From G963663775 sp963664255 (GTDB taxonomy: Bacteria > Bacillota > Clostridia > Oscillospirales > Butyricicoccaceae): DNA of 64,000 bases. Below are positions 22,738-31,632 of this stretch, piece by piece. The notes beneath the pieces were generated by a model. The model made no database searches and was not told the origin of the DNA. It worked only from the letters and a program-made list of their open reading frames with translations. Within the stretch, counting starts at the first letter, position 1; every line of letters starts with the position of its first letter. The stretch lies in assembly GCA_963664255.1 (NCBI GenBank), contig OY760938.1, forward strand, positions 1,860,001-1,924,000. The letters run 5' to 3'. The translations under genes and the position numbers were made by a program.

Positions 22738-22940
22738 TGCCGAATACTATGTTATTGAAGCGGAAGATGGAAAAACAGGGCATAACACAGGCGAAATTGG
22801 CGCAGGAGCTGCATTTGGCGACTTCGACAATTTGTCAGAAAATCAATAATATTCGTCCCATGTCCTTGGAAGAAGCCGTTAAAATTGCAAGAATGCTGCA
22901 AATTGCAGATGAAGAATTTGGGGCATATTTTTTTGCATGA
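22738..22940 (+). CDS. Small HTH (Cro/XRE-like) phage regulator
   Basis: Start at ATG 22738 with a strong GGAAGGAGGTGG. The 67-residue protein is almost only a helix-turn-helix domain: KMEKQGITQAKLAQELHLATSTICQKI is the HTH and MSLEEAVKIARMLQI the fourth helix. This resembles small Cro-like or DUF739-type phage regulators. It sits opposite the CI-like repressor and is bracketed by TTTGCG-containing sites, one pair at its promoter and one palindrome 3 bp after its stop. Autoregulation is likely by layout. Confidence 0.85.
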
Positions 22941-22943
22941 TGA

Positions 22944-22958
22944 TTTGCGTAGCGCAAA
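22944..22958. promoter_or_regulatory. 15-bp palindrome tttgcg-N3-cgcaaa
   Basis: Perfect 6-bp arms with a 3-bp centre, just after the HTH stop codon. It shares the TTTGCG core with the direct repeats at 22670-22710. Confidence 0.55.
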
Positions 22959-22977
22959 AAATGAAAGGGGAAGGGCT

Positions 22978-23106
22978 ATGCAGTGGGGAAAACGAACAGG
23001 TGCGGCAGGCACACCGCCGCCATGTGCGGCTGTGCAGCGGGCAGTTGCAGCGGTGCAAAACTATGGCGCAGAGGACAGCGCGCAGAAGGGGGCAGAAACC
23101 ATATGA
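22978..23106 (+). CDS. Small hypothetical phage protein (42 residues)
   Basis: ATG 22978 follows GAAAGGGGAAGG at good spacing. The frame ends with TGA overlapping the ATG of the ATPase gene, an arrangement typical of real coupled phage genes. The product (MQWGKRTGAAGTPPPCAAV...) is small, basic at its start and has no recognised domain. It could also be a leader whose translation helps start the ATPase gene. Confidence 0.45.
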   Translation: MQWGKRTGAAGTPPPCAAVQRAVAAVQNYGAEDSAQKGAETI

Positions 23107-24950
23107 AAACCATACGGCTGATGGAATTGGAACTGGAACATTTTAAGGGGACAACGGCAAAAAAAATTGTACTACATGGGAAAAATACGCAGATTTTTGG
23201 CGATAACGGCACGGGGAAAACCACCGTTTACGATGCGCTGATGTGGCTGCTGTTCGACAAGGATAGCGGGGGTATGGCACGCAGTGCCATCAAGCCAAGG
23301 GGGACGGATGGGCAGGTGTGCCACGGGATTCTGCCAACGGTGACGGCGGTGTTTTCCATCGATGGCGCGCCGCTTTGCCTGCGCAAAACCCTGCGGGAAC
23401 GGTGGGAGCGACCAGCGGGCACGGCACAGCGGCAGTTGGCAGGCAACACGACAGAATACATAATCGATGGGGTTTCCTGCAAGGAAAGTGCCTATAAGCG
23501 GGAAGTTTCTGCACTTTTAGATGAGGAAACCTTTCGTATGCTGACGAGCGTGACCTATTTTTGTGGGGAACTGGAATGGAAAAAACGGCGGGAAACGTTA
23601 TTTGCACTGGCGCAGGTGGCGAGCGATGCCGATTTGGCGGCAGGTATGCCCCAGTTTGCGGAAATTTGTGTGATTTTGCAAACGCAGAGCATCGAAATGC
23701 ACCAAAAACAGCTGAAAGCACAGCGTAAAGACACCATCGAGGCGATGAACAGTCTGCCCATCCGCATGGACGAATGCCGCCGCACCGCAGACCGCCTGCG
23801 TACACGGGATTTTGCGGCACTGCGGGCACGGGAAAACACCTTGCAGGCACAGCGTGCGACACTTGCCGAGGAGGTATTACGGCTCAAAAATCATACGGCT
23901 TTGCCCCAAAAACAAGCGCAGTGGCGAGAAATAGATGCCAAATTGCGTGCGTTAGAGGCGGAAAACAACCAATTTCGGCAGAAACAGCAGGCGATGCAAA
24001 CTGCACACAAAGCCGCCCAAGCCGAGCTGCGGCAATGCCAGGCGGATGCCGACCATTGGCGGCACAAGCTCGAGCAGGGGGAAGGGGCACTGGCTGCCGT
24101 TTCTGCGGAACGCTTCCAAGGGGGCGCGGTTTGCCGCTTGTGTGGGCAGGATTTGCCGCAATCAGCACAGAAACGGGCGCAAAATATCTTTGAAACCGAC
24201 AAAAAAGCGCGGGAAAAGGCGCAGCAGCAGCATTTGAAAACCTATCGGCAGACCTTGGATACGGCACTGCGGCGTGTGGCAGCGTGCGAAGCGGCGATGC
24301 AGTCGCAAGCGTCAGCCACTGCCAATATTGTCGATTTGCCGCAGTATCGGGCGGAAAAAGGGCAGCTTATGCAGGAAAAAGATGCCTTACAGAGCGAAAT
24401 CTACACCTTGACCACGCAGGAGGATGCCTTGACAGAAGCCACCGAGCGCAAGCTGTGCGCCGTGGGGGATACCCTGCGGAACGTGCGGGAAGCATTGGCG
24501 GAGGAAGCCGTGCTGCGGAAAAATGAGGCACGATTGCAGCAGCTGGAAACCGAAAGGCAGGCACAGCAGACGCATATCGATGCGCTGGATGCAAAAATTG
24601 CGCTGTGCGAATCCTTTGTGCGATGGAAAATCAGCCACATCACCGAGGCGGTCAATGCACGGTTTGGGGCGGTGCGTTTTCAGCTGTTTCAGGAGCACGT
24701 GACCAATGACGGACGCACCGAATGCTGCGAAGCCATGGTAGGCGGCGTGCCCTATGGCAGCCTGAATCATGCCGCGCAAATCAACGCGGGGCTGGAGGTG
24801 ATTGGGGTGTTGGGGCAGGCATTGGGCGTGCGGGTGCCGCTGTTCATCGACAACGCAGAAAGCGTGACGCAGCTTCATCCGCTCGACACCCAGACCATTC
24901 GGCTGACAGTGAGCGCAAAGGACAAACAGCTGCGCATCGTCACCGCGTGA
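23103..24950 (+). CDS. Rad50/SbcC-like phage ATPase with zinc hook
   Basis: 615 residues from ATG 23103. The Walker A is GDNGTGKTTVYDALMWLLFD near residue 35. A long coiled coil contains the hook CRLCGQDLP (about residues 345-353), and the second coil follows. The C-terminal lobe reads GSLNHAAQINAGLEVIGVL and VPLFIDNAESV (Walker B). The classical LSGG signature is replaced by the SLNxAAQINAG form seen in phage AAA_23 ATPases. It probably acts in phage recombination or DNA protection. No SbcD-like nuclease gene is in the prophage; a host partner is possible but unproven. Confidence 0.85.
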   Translation: MKTIRLMELELEHFKGTTAKKIVLHGKNTQIFGDNGTGKTTVYDALMWLLFDKDSGGMARSAIKPRGTDGQVCHGILPTVTAVFSIDGAPLCLRKTLRERWERPAGTAQRQLAGNTTEYIIDGVSCKESAYKREVSALLDEETFRMLTSVTYFCGELEWKKRRETLFALAQVASDADLAAGMPQFAEICVILQTQSIEMHQKQLKAQRKDTIEAMNSLPIRMDECRRTADRLRTRDFAALRARENTLQAQRATLAEEVLRLKNHTALPQKQAQWREIDAKLRALEAENNQFRQKQQAMQTAHKAAQAELRQCQADADHWRHKLEQGEGALAAVSAERFQGGAVCRLCGQDLPQSAQKRAQNIFETDKKAREKAQQQHLKTYRQTLDTALRRVAACEAAMQSQASATANIVDLPQYRAEKGQLMQEKDALQSEIYTLTTQEDALTEATERKLCAVGDTLRNVREALAEEAVLRKNEARLQQLETERQAQQTHIDALDAKIALCESFVRWKISHITEAVNARFGAVRFQLFQEHVTNDGRTECCEAMVGGVPYGSLNHAAQINAGLEVIGVLGQALGVRVPLFIDNAESVTQLHPLDTQTIRLTVSAKDKQLRIVTA

Positions 24951-24964
24951 GAAAGGGGGACAGT

Positions 24965-25894
24965 ATGGCAAGACCACGCAAAACCGGACTGGATTATTTT
25001 CCGCTGGACACCGATATGCTCAGTGACCGCAAGCTGCAAGCACCCCGCCGAAAGTTCGGGTATCTCGCGATTGTGGTGTATTTGCAGCTGCTTTGCATGC
25101 TGTATCGTGACAAGGGGTATTATATTGAGTTTGATGCGGAACAGCGGCAGGAGGTGGCGACGGCGATTCTCGCCGAGGTGCTGATTGGGCAGTATCAGCC
25201 CAAGCTGGATACCATTTTAGAGGTGGTCGAGGCACTGGTGCAAAGTCGATTGTTTGACCTTAATTGTTATCATAAGGGTATTTTGACCTCCAAACGGGCA
25301 CAAATGGTCTATTACAGTGCGACCATCGAACGGCGCGCGGTGCGCGTTGACCCCGCCATTTGGCGGCTGACCCAACAGGAAATGCGGGAGCTGAGCGGCA
25401 AGCATTCACTCGTGCAAGGGGAGAAAGCCGCGCCCGAAACCCCAAAAGACGCGGCAGAAACCGCAGAAAATCCTACCCAAAATACACAAAGGAAAGTAGA
25501 GCACAGCACAGAAAACCAAAGCACAGCACAGCAGTGTGTTTGGAGCGCGGACGACAAAACACGGAGCCGACAAAAATTTCAAGACTTGTTTGGACGCGCA
25601 CCCAAGGCGGATTTTTGGGCGGCAGTGGGGGCACTGGGGCAGTCGGCATGGGCGGTTCAGCAGGGCATGGAAATTGCGCAGCGCAAAAACGTGGACAAAC
25701 CAGAGCCGTATATTTTGGCGATATTGCGCAATCAAAAACCCGATGCAACCCTCGCCGCGCCACAAGAACCCGCCGATTGGGAACGGGAATGGCTGCTGCA
25801 AAAGCAGGAACGCAAGGCAAGACGGGAACGGGAGGCGGCAGATGGAACAGCAGGTGCGCAGATGGCTGGAGAATGGCAGGGCACTGGGGCTTGA
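24965..25894 (+). CDS. Phage replication protein with DUF4373 (Lin1244/Lin1753-type) N-terminal domain
   Basis: Start at ATG 24965 after GAAAGGGGG. The 309-residue protein begins MARPRKTGLDYFPLDTDMLSD, the hallmark opening of the DUF4373 replisome-organiser family. The domain runs to about residue 145 (KGILTSKRAQMVYYSATIERR). The middle is low-complexity Glu/Thr/Gln, and the C-terminus is charged. Proteins of this family act in phage replication initiation, often with a DnaC-like loader, but no loader gene follows here. Its 3' end overlaps the sigma-like gene by 53 bp. Confidence 0.8.
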   Translation: MARPRKTGLDYFPLDTDMLSDRKLQAPRRKFGYLAIVVYLQLLCMLYRDKGYYIEFDAEQRQEVATAILAEVLIGQYQPKLDTILEVVEALVQSRLFDLNCYHKGILTSKRAQMVYYSATIERRAVRVDPAIWRLTQQEMRELSGKHSLVQGEKAAPETPKDAAETAENPTQNTQRKVEHSTENQSTAQQCVWSADDKTRSRQKFQDLFGRAPKADFWAAVGALGQSAWAVQQGMEIAQRKNVDKPEPYILAILRNQKPDATLAAPQEPADWEREWLLQKQERKARREREAADGTAGAQMAGEWQGTGA

Positions 25895-26189
25895 GGTGAC
25901 GGCACTGCGGCTGGCGCAGCAAGCCGCCGCACGGCGGGGATTGTCCGAAGAGGGCGCATTGGCACGGCAGCTGCGCACGCAGGCGGCAACACTGGAGGCA
26001 CTTTCCTGCCGCATGATGGCGGCGATTGCAACGGTGGAGGACAGCCGCCTGCGTGCCCTGCTGACGGCACGCTATTTGACCGACCAAAGCTGGCGGCAGG
26101 TGGCGCAGGTGCTTGGCTACAGCGAAATGCAGGTCAGCCGTCTGCATCGGCAGGCATTGCGAGAACTGCATAAGGCCCTGCATACATAA
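25842..26189 (+). CDS. Sigma-70 region 4-like late transcription regulator (DUF1492/ArpU type)
   Basis: 115 residues from ATG 25842, after GGGAGGCGG. The C-terminal 40 residues form a sigma region-4-type HTH (LTDQSWRQVAQVLGYSEMQVSRLHRQALREL). The N-terminal part is helical and Ala/Leu-rich. Proteins of this size and position, just before the terminase genes, are late-gene activators in many Firmicute phages. The overlap with the replication gene suggests coupled expression. The promoter it would act on probably lies in the non-coding stretch 26190-26424. Confidence 0.78.
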   Translation: MEQQVRRWLENGRALGLEVTALRLAQQAAARRGLSEEGALARQLRTQAATLEALSCRMMAAIATVEDSRLRALLTARYLTDQSWRQVAQVLGYSEMQVSRLHRQALRELHKALHT

Positions 26190-26424
26190 CGGTAAATCGG
26201 CGTAATGCAAAACCTGTATGCTCAACGGCAAACCAGTGCGTTCGGAAACGCGGTCTTTACCTGTGACGTTTCGGCAACACCGCACCATGCACACCAAACA
26301 ATTTGGCACATCGCGAAAACTTTTGAAAAAATGTGGGGAAATGTTGGGTGCGGTGGCAGCATGATGCAAACAGACAGGGCGAAACCGCCCCGTTGAACCC
26401 ACAACAGAAAGGAGAAAACAAAGT
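26190..26424. other. Non-coding stretch before the terminase genes
   Basis: 235 bp. A 63-codon frame (26205-26396) lacks an RBS and is not supported. The start (aacctgtatgctcaacggcaaacc) resembles the left end of the MITE family but no right end is seen. caccgcac (about 26278) and gtgcggtg (about 26348) are inverted copies. Candidate late promoter or packaging-start region. Confidence 0.4.
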
Positions 26425-26847
26425 TTGACCACACAGGAACAAACCCAAATGGCGGCGGAATATGCCGCTTGCGGCAACTTTTCGGCGGTGGCACGGCGAT
26501 ATGGCGTGAGCCGCAGCACGGTACAGCGGGCGGTGCAAAAGCATGGCACGCAAGACACCGCTTGCACGGGCAGTGACCCGCCGCAAAGCGAGGCGGGGCA
26601 GACCGCACCGCAGGACACTGCCGCAAGTTTGGCACAGCATTTGGAAAGCCGCCGCCAGACCATGTGCAGCATTGTGGACAGGCTGCTGGAAGCCCTGCAC
26701 GATGAAGAAAAAATTGCCAAGGCTTCGCTCAACCAAGTGGCAACCACCCTGCGCATCTTTTTGAAGGAATTGTCCGCAGATGACCCTGAGGAAGAGGAAA
26801 ACGGACAATTACAGTCGATTTTGAAGGCGGTGCAGGACATTGCATGA
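26425..26847 (+). CDS. Terminase small subunit
   Basis: 140 residues, starting with TTG after AAAGGAGAAAACAAAG. An N-terminal HTH (NFSAVARRYGVSRSTVQRAVQKHG) should bind the packaging site. The C-terminal half is helical (KASLNQVATTLRIFLKEL) with an acidic patch (DDPEEEEN), as expected for an oligomerising terminase small subunit. It overlaps the large-subunit gene by 8 bp, which strongly supports the assignment. Confidence 0.85.
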   Translation: MTTQEQTQMAAEYAACGNFSAVARRYGVSRSTVQRAVQKHGTQDTACTGSDPPQSEAGQTAPQDTAASLAQHLESRRQTMCSIVDRLLEALHDEEKIAKASLNQVATTLRIFLKELSADDPEEEENGQLQSILKAVQDIA

Positions 26848-28108
26848 GGTTTTTACGCCAAAACAAAAGGCATTGCTTCAAAAATGGCGCGGGGGGAAGC
26901 TGCGGCGCATCAATCTGCTGGAGGGGTCGGTGCGGTCGGGCAAAACGTGGATTTCACTGGTGCTGTGGGCGCTTTGGGTGGGGTCGATGCCCAAACAGGG
27001 CGCCTATCTGATGGCGGCGAAAACGCTGACCTCGCTCAAGCGCAACTGCCTCGACCTGCTGACCGAGCTGGTGGGGGAAAAACACTTTCGCTATTCGCTC
27101 TCCCGCAAGCAAGGCACGCTGTTTGGACGGACAATTTATCTGGAGGGCGTCAGCGATGCCAGAGCCGAAAGCAAAATCCGCGGCATGACCCTGCAGGGGG
27201 CGTACTGCGACGAACTGACGCTGTTTCAAGAAGATTTTTTCGCGATGCTGCTTTCTCGATTGTCGATGGCGGGGGCGAAGCTGATTGCCACCACCAACCC
27301 CGACAGTCCCAATCACTGGCTGATGGAACGCTATCTGAAGCGATATGAAGCGGACGGTCTGGATATGCTGGTGGAGCGGTTTTTAATCGATGACAACACG
27401 TTTTTACCAACCGATTATGTGGAATCGCTCAAGCGGGAGTACACAGGCGTGTTCTATGACCGCATGATTTTGGGGCAGTGGAAGGTGGCGGAAGGGCTGT
27501 GCTATCCGCAATTTGCAGACGACAGCGAACCGTGGCTGGTGGACACGCCGCAGGGGGACATGGAGTTCATTTCCATTGGGGTGGATTTCGGCGGCAATCG
27601 CTCGCTGACCACCTTTGTGGCGGTGGGGGTGCACAGGGGCTACGCCGCAATCACCGTTCTGCGGGATTACCACATAAAGGGGCGCAAGGGTGACATTGAC
27701 GCTGACCGTGTGTGCCGCGAGTTCATCGGCTTTGTGCAAAGGGTGCAGGCGGATTTCCCCAAAACAGCGGTGCGCTATTGCTTCGCTGACAGCGAGGCGC
27801 AGTATCTCATCAATGGCATGGCGAACGCCTGCCGCGCGGCGGGGCTGCCCCTCAAAATCGGTGACAGCGCAAAGCACGCCATCGTCCAGCGCATCGTGTG
27901 TGCCAATACCTTGCTCAACACCCGCCGTTTGTTCGTGTGCCGTGATTGTAGGCTTGTCATTGACGGACTGCGCTGTGCGGCGTGGGACAAGGGGCGCGAA
28001 AAAGACGTGCGGCTCGATAACTTCTCGAGCGATATTGACATTTTAGATGCGTTTGAATACGCTTGGGAACGGTTTTTGCCGAAATTATTACCCGAAAGGA
28101 GGGGATAG
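26840..28108 (+). CDS. Terminase large subunit (PBSX/XtmB-like)
   Basis: 422 residues, TTG start. The ATPase half has LLEGSVRSGKTWISL (Walker A), YCDELTLF (Walker B) and the coupling motif ATTNPDSPNHWLM. The nuclease half shows the RNase H-like acidic residues GVDFGGNRS, CFADSEAQ and DILDAFEYAWE. All catalytic motifs appear intact, so DNA packaging should be functional. PBSX-family terminases usually package by headful, which would allow transfer of host DNA; this is family knowledge. Confidence 0.93.
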   Translation: MHEVFTPKQKALLQKWRGGKLRRINLLEGSVRSGKTWISLVLWALWVGSMPKQGAYLMAAKTLTSLKRNCLDLLTELVGEKHFRYSLSRKQGTLFGRTIYLEGVSDARAESKIRGMTLQGAYCDELTLFQEDFFAMLLSRLSMAGAKLIATTNPDSPNHWLMERYLKRYEADGLDMLVERFLIDDNTFLPTDYVESLKREYTGVFYDRMILGQWKVAEGLCYPQFADDSEPWLVDTPQGDMEFISIGVDFGGNRSLTTFVAVGVHRGYAAITVLRDYHIKGRKGDIDADRVCREFIGFVQRVQADFPKTAVRYCFADSEAQYLINGMANACRAAGLPLKIGDSAKHAIVQRIVCANTLLNTRRLFVCRDCRLVIDGLRCAAWDKGREKDVRLDNFSSDIDILDAFEYAWERFLPKLLPERRG

Positions 28109-28111
28109 CGT

Positions 28112-29581
28112 ATGGATTTATCACCGATGATTGCCCTGCTGCGCGAACGCTTTGGATGCAGCATCGATGGCGGATATTACGCGCAAATGGCCCAGTGGCG
28201 CGCGTGGTGGCAGGGGTATGTGCCCGCGTTCCACAGCTATCAAGAGCTGGGTGTGGACGGCAGGACGCTGACACGCGAGCTGTATAGTCTGCGCATGGCG
28301 AAAAAGGTCTGTGCCGACTGGGCGAGCATTTTGCTCAACGAAAAGACCGCGGTGACCCTTGCCGACCCTGCGTCCTGCCTGTTTTTGCAGGGGGAAAACG
28401 GTACAGGCGGCGTGCTGGGGGACAACGACTTTTGGCAGTGCGGCAACGCCCTGATGGAAAAGGTGTTCGCGGTGGGGACGGGGGCGTTTCTCGTGCGGGT
28501 GCAGGGGATGCGGCGCGCAAAAGACGGACGCGTGTGCCCAGACCCCAAAGCACGCATCGAAATCGATTTTGTCGAGGGCGGGGCGATTGTGCCCCTGTCG
28601 GCGGCGCACGGCTGCATCACCGAAGCGGCGTTTGTGTCCGAGGTGCTCGAGCGCGGCAAGCCCTATGTCTATTTGGAAACACATATCCTCGAGGAGGGCG
28701 CGTATGTCATTCGCAATGAATATTTTTGCATGGAACATGGTGTGCCAGAGCCAAAACCCTTGCCAAAAGGCATGGCAGAGGTCATTTATACTGGCTCTGC
28801 CCGCCCTTGGTTCGCCATTTTGAAGCCCAATCAAGTCAGCAATGTCTATGACGCCTGCGGCATGGGACAGAGCATTTATGCAAACGCCATCGACACGCTG
28901 AAAGCGGTGGACATTGCCTTCAACAACTTTGTGAAAGACTTTAAATTGGGCGGCAAAAAGGTGTTCTATAACAAATCCATGCTGCGCACCACCGCGGACG
29001 GCAAGGGCATCACGCCTGACGACGTGGCACAATCGCTGTTTTTGCAGATTGACGGCGATTTGGACTTTGACGCAAAGTCCATGGTGCAGGAATTTAACCC
29101 CTCGCTCCGCGTGGACGAAAACAAAAATGGCGTGCAGGCACAGCTTGGCTATCTCGGCTTTTTGTGTGGACTGGGCACACGGCACTATCAATTTTCGGGC
29201 GATGGCGACAAAATTATGACCGCGACCGAATACGCCGGCAATCGACAACAGCTGATTCAGCACGCCAGTCGGCACTATATCCTCATTGAACAGGCACTGA
29301 CCACGCTCATTCGTGCGATTTTGTACATTGGCAAGACCATTTGCGGACAGGCGGTTGACCCTGATACCGCCATCACCATCCACTTTGAGGACAGCTATAT
29401 TATCGATGCGGAAAGCGAACGCGTCCGCGACCGCCAAGAGGTGCAGGACGGCTTGCTCGCCCCGCATGAATATCGGATGCGTTGGCGCGGCGAGGACGAG
29501 GATGCCGCACGCGAGAAGATTCGCGCGATACAAACCCATCCACAGCTTGTGGAAAACATAGAAACCGAAAGGACGAGATGA
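28112..29581 (+). CDS. Phage portal protein (SPP1 gp6-like)
   Basis: 489 residues, right after the large terminase with a 3-bp gap. Portal features are an N-terminal clip/stem region (YSLRMAKKVCADWASILLNEKT), a central domain with KDFKLGGKKVFYNKSML, and a long C-terminal crown (YAGNRQQLIQHASRHYILIEQAL). Portals of this type form the dodecameric vertex through which the terminase pumps DNA. Order terL-portal-scaffold-capsid is standard. Confidence 0.9.
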   Translation: MDLSPMIALLRERFGCSIDGGYYAQMAQWRAWWQGYVPAFHSYQELGVDGRTLTRELYSLRMAKKVCADWASILLNEKTAVTLADPASCLFLQGENGTGGVLGDNDFWQCGNALMEKVFAVGTGAFLVRVQGMRRAKDGRVCPDPKARIEIDFVEGGAIVPLSAAHGCITEAAFVSEVLERGKPYVYLETHILEEGAYVIRNEYFCMEHGVPEPKPLPKGMAEVIYTGSARPWFAILKPNQVSNVYDACGMGQSIYANAIDTLKAVDIAFNNFVKDFKLGGKKVFYNKSMLRTTADGKGITPDDVAQSLFLQIDGDLDFDAKSMVQEFNPSLRVDENKNGVQAQLGYLGFLCGLGTRHYQFSGDGDKIMTATEYAGNRQQLIQHASRHYILIEQALTTLIRAILYIGKTICGQAVDPDTAITIHFEDSYIIDAESERVRDRQEVQDGLLAPHEYRMRWRGEDEDAAREKIRAIQTHPQLVENIETERTR

Positions 29582-29582
29582 C

Positions 29583-30050
29583 ATGGAAGCAATCCAGAAG
29601 ATTTTTGGCGAGGAAGCGCTGACTTGGGCGCAGTTTGTCGAAAAAATGAAACAAAACCCCGAGGTGCAAATCGGACAGACGAAGCCAACGCAGGAGGCAG
29701 AGCAGCTGCGTGCCGCACTGACAAATTTGCAGGCGCAGTATCAAACCGACCTAACGGCGGCAAAGCTGGACAGCGCGGTGGATGCCGCCCTGCTGGCGGC
29801 AAAGGTGCGCAATCCCAAGGCGGCACGCGCACTGCTGCATTTCGACACCCTGCGCATGGAAAATGGTACGGTGCAGGGATTGGCGGAGCAGATTGCACTT
29901 TTACGCCAGAACGAACCGTATCTCTTTGAAAATGGCGCAGGACAGGATGAGGAAACCCACATCGTGCGTACAGGCACAGCGCATGGCGCGCAGGGCACAG
30001 CACCGATGGATAAATTTTTGACCGCGGCAATGGCGGCGGCAGGCATCTGA
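29583..30050 (+). CDS. Capsid scaffolding protein (GP20/DUF4355-like)
   Basis: 155 residues, mostly alpha-helical and charged. There is a coiled-coil centre (EAEQLRAALTNLQAQYQ, AKLDSAVDAALLAAKVRN) and a C-terminal Thr/Gly-rich tail ending DKFLTAAMAAAGI. Size, composition and position between portal and major capsid genes match the minor structural GP20/scaffold family, which guides procapsid assembly and is then lost. Confidence 0.85.
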   Translation: MEAIQKIFGEEALTWAQFVEKMKQNPEVQIGQTKPTQEAEQLRAALTNLQAQYQTDLTAAKLDSAVDAALLAAKVRNPKAARALLHFDTLRMENGTVQGLAEQIALLRQNEPYLFENGAGQDEETHIVRTGTAHGAQGTAPMDKFLTAAMAAAGI

Positions 30051-30069
30051 GAAAGGACGGACAAAAAGT

Positions 30070-30948
30070 ATGGCAAATGCAATGGAATACGCAAAGAAAT
30101 TCGTGCCGATTATGGACGGCATCTATAAGAAAAAGAGCGTGACCGCGGGCATGGACACCGCATCGCAGGTGGATTTCAGCGGGGCAAATGAAATTCGCGT
30201 GCTCAAGGTGGCAACCAGCGGATTGGGCGATTATTCCCGCGAGGGCGGCTATCCGACAGGCGATGTCACGGTGACCTGGGAAAGCATGGCACTGACCGAG
30301 GAGCGCGGCAAGGAAATTTCCATCGACCGCATGGACAACGAGGAGGCACTGGGGCAGGCGTTCGGCACGGTGGTCAACCAGTTCATGAGCGAATATGTCG
30401 TGCCCGAACTGGATGCCTATCGCTTTGCGAAATATGCCAGTGCCACAGGCATCCGCGCCGCTTCTGCCGCAACCCTGACCGCTGACACCATTCTGGATGC
30501 GATTGATGAAGCGTCCCGCCAGATGGACGAGGACGAAGTGCCCGAGGAAGGCCGCCGCTTGTTCGTGTCGAGCGACCTGAAAAGCGTGCTGGGCAGTGCC
30601 GTACAGCGACAGTGGGGGTCTGACAGCGATGTCAACAATGTGCTGAGCGGTTACAACGGGATGCAGGTGATGTATGTGCCCAAGAGCCGCTTCTATACCG
30701 GCATTGACCTGAATGACGGCTCCTCTGCGTGGGGCTTTGGCAAGGCAACCGGCGCGACCGGCATCAACTTCATGCTCGTGTATCCGCAGTCCGTGCTGCA
30801 GGTGGAAAAGTTCGCTCTGCCCAAGATTTTCACCCCAGACGAAAACCAGACCAAGGACGCATGGAAGTTCCAATATCGGATGTATCACGACGCGTTTGTG
30901 TATGAAAACAAGGCGGTCGGGGTCTATCTGCATCCGGCAACTGTGTAA
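30070..30948 (+). CDS. Major capsid protein (HK97-like fold expected)
   Basis: 292 residues. It opens MANAMEYAKKFVPIMDGIYKKKSVTAGMD, typical of the capsid proteins that pair with GP20-like scaffolds. It includes GDYSREGGYPTGDVTVTWE and the conserved SIDRMDNEEALGQAFGTVVN segment. The C-terminal part (WKFQYRMYHDAFVYENKAVG) matches the end of these coat proteins. No separate protease gene is present, in keeping with an unprocessed capsid made on a scaffold. Confidence 0.9.
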   Translation: MANAMEYAKKFVPIMDGIYKKKSVTAGMDTASQVDFSGANEIRVLKVATSGLGDYSREGGYPTGDVTVTWESMALTEERGKEISIDRMDNEEALGQAFGTVVNQFMSEYVVPELDAYRFAKYASATGIRAASAATLTADTILDAIDEASRQMDEDEVPEEGRRLFVSSDLKSVLGSAVQRQWGSDSDVNNVLSGYNGMQVMYVPKSRFYTGIDLNDGSSAWGFGKATGATGINFMLVYPQSVLQVEKFALPKIFTPDENQTKDAWKFQYRMYHDAFVYENKAVGVYLHPATV

Positions 30949-30960
30949 GGACAGGACAAA

Positions 30961-31302
30961 ATGAGCTATGCGGACTATACATACTACACGGGCACGTATG
31001 GCGGCACGATGGGGCAGGCGGATTTTCTCCGCTTGGCTCGCCGTGCAGGTGTGTACCTTGACCGTGTGACGCAGGGGCAGATTACCGATGGCACGCAGGA
31101 CGGCGTGCAGGATGCGTGCTGTGCGGTGGCGGAGGAATATTATTTGCAGGAGCAGGGCGGCACGGTGGCGAGTGTGTCCAATGACGGCTATCAGGTGGAC
31201 TATGTCGCGGGCATCAGCCGCAGTAAAACCCCCGAGCAACGGCTCTATCAAGCGACAGAGCTGTGGCTTGGCGGGTGTGACCTGCTCTTTCGGGGGGTGT
31301 GA
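30961..31302 (+). CDS. Head-tail connector protein (gp6-like adaptor)
   Basis: 113 residues directly after the capsid gene. A mainly helical protein (MGQADFLRLARRAGVYLDRVT, DACCAVAEEYYLQEQGG) in the size range of phage head-tail adaptors such as HK97 gp6 or SPP1 gp15. Assignment rests on position plus helical pattern. It lies 3 bp before the next gene. Confidence 0.72.
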   Translation: MSYADYTYYTGTYGGTMGQADFLRLARRAGVYLDRVTQGQITDGTQDGVQDACCAVAEEYYLQEQGGTVASVSNDGYQVDYVAGISRSKTPEQRLYQATELWLGGCDLLFRGV

Positions 31303-31305
31303 CCA

Positions 31306-31632
31306 ATGGGGATTTTGAGCGAAACGCTGACGCTTGTGCATCCTGTGCGGACCAAAACAGGCGAAAGCTACGTTTGCACGGCGATAAGCGATGCAAGCTA
31401 TCACGCAACCACCACCATTGCGGCGCAGGAGCGGGGCAGTGTGGCGGAAAACACCGTCCGCGCAAGGCTGCCTGCGGATTGCATGCCCGGGGTGGGGGAT
31501 TATCTGGTGCGTGGGGCGTTGGAAGCGGCGGTGAGTACGGCGGACTTTGCGGAAATGCCACACTGCACCATCCAGTCTGTTGCCGACAATCGGCGGGGGT
31601 ATTTGCCCCATTGGGCGGTGGTGGGCGGATGA
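31306..31632 (+). CDS. Probable head closure/connector protein
   Basis: 108 residues, predicted mainly beta (LVHPVRTKTGESYVCTAI, VAENTVRARLPADCMPG, GDYLVRGALEAAVS). Beta-rich stoppers of about this size normally occupy this slot between the adaptor and the minor-capsid/neck genes. I do not recognise the exact family. It overlaps the next gene by 4 bp. Confidence 0.65.
   Translation: MGILSETLTLVHPVRTKTGESYVCTAISDASYHATTTIAAQERGSVAENTVRARLPADCMPGVGDYLVRGALEAAVSTADFAEMPHCTIQSVADNRRGYLPHWAVVGG

Noticed and set aside
26205..26396. 63-codon ORF before the terminase genes
   Set aside because: No RBS and no domain; the region looks regulatory.
28121..29584. Leftward 487-codon frame over the portal gene
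   Set aside because: Mirror of the portal coding sequence with no domain or RBS.
29395..31611. Leftward 738-codon frame across portal, scaffold, capsid and connector genes
   Set aside because: Antisense to clearly conserved phage genes; composition (His, Arg, Pro, Cys) is that of a complement-strand artefact.
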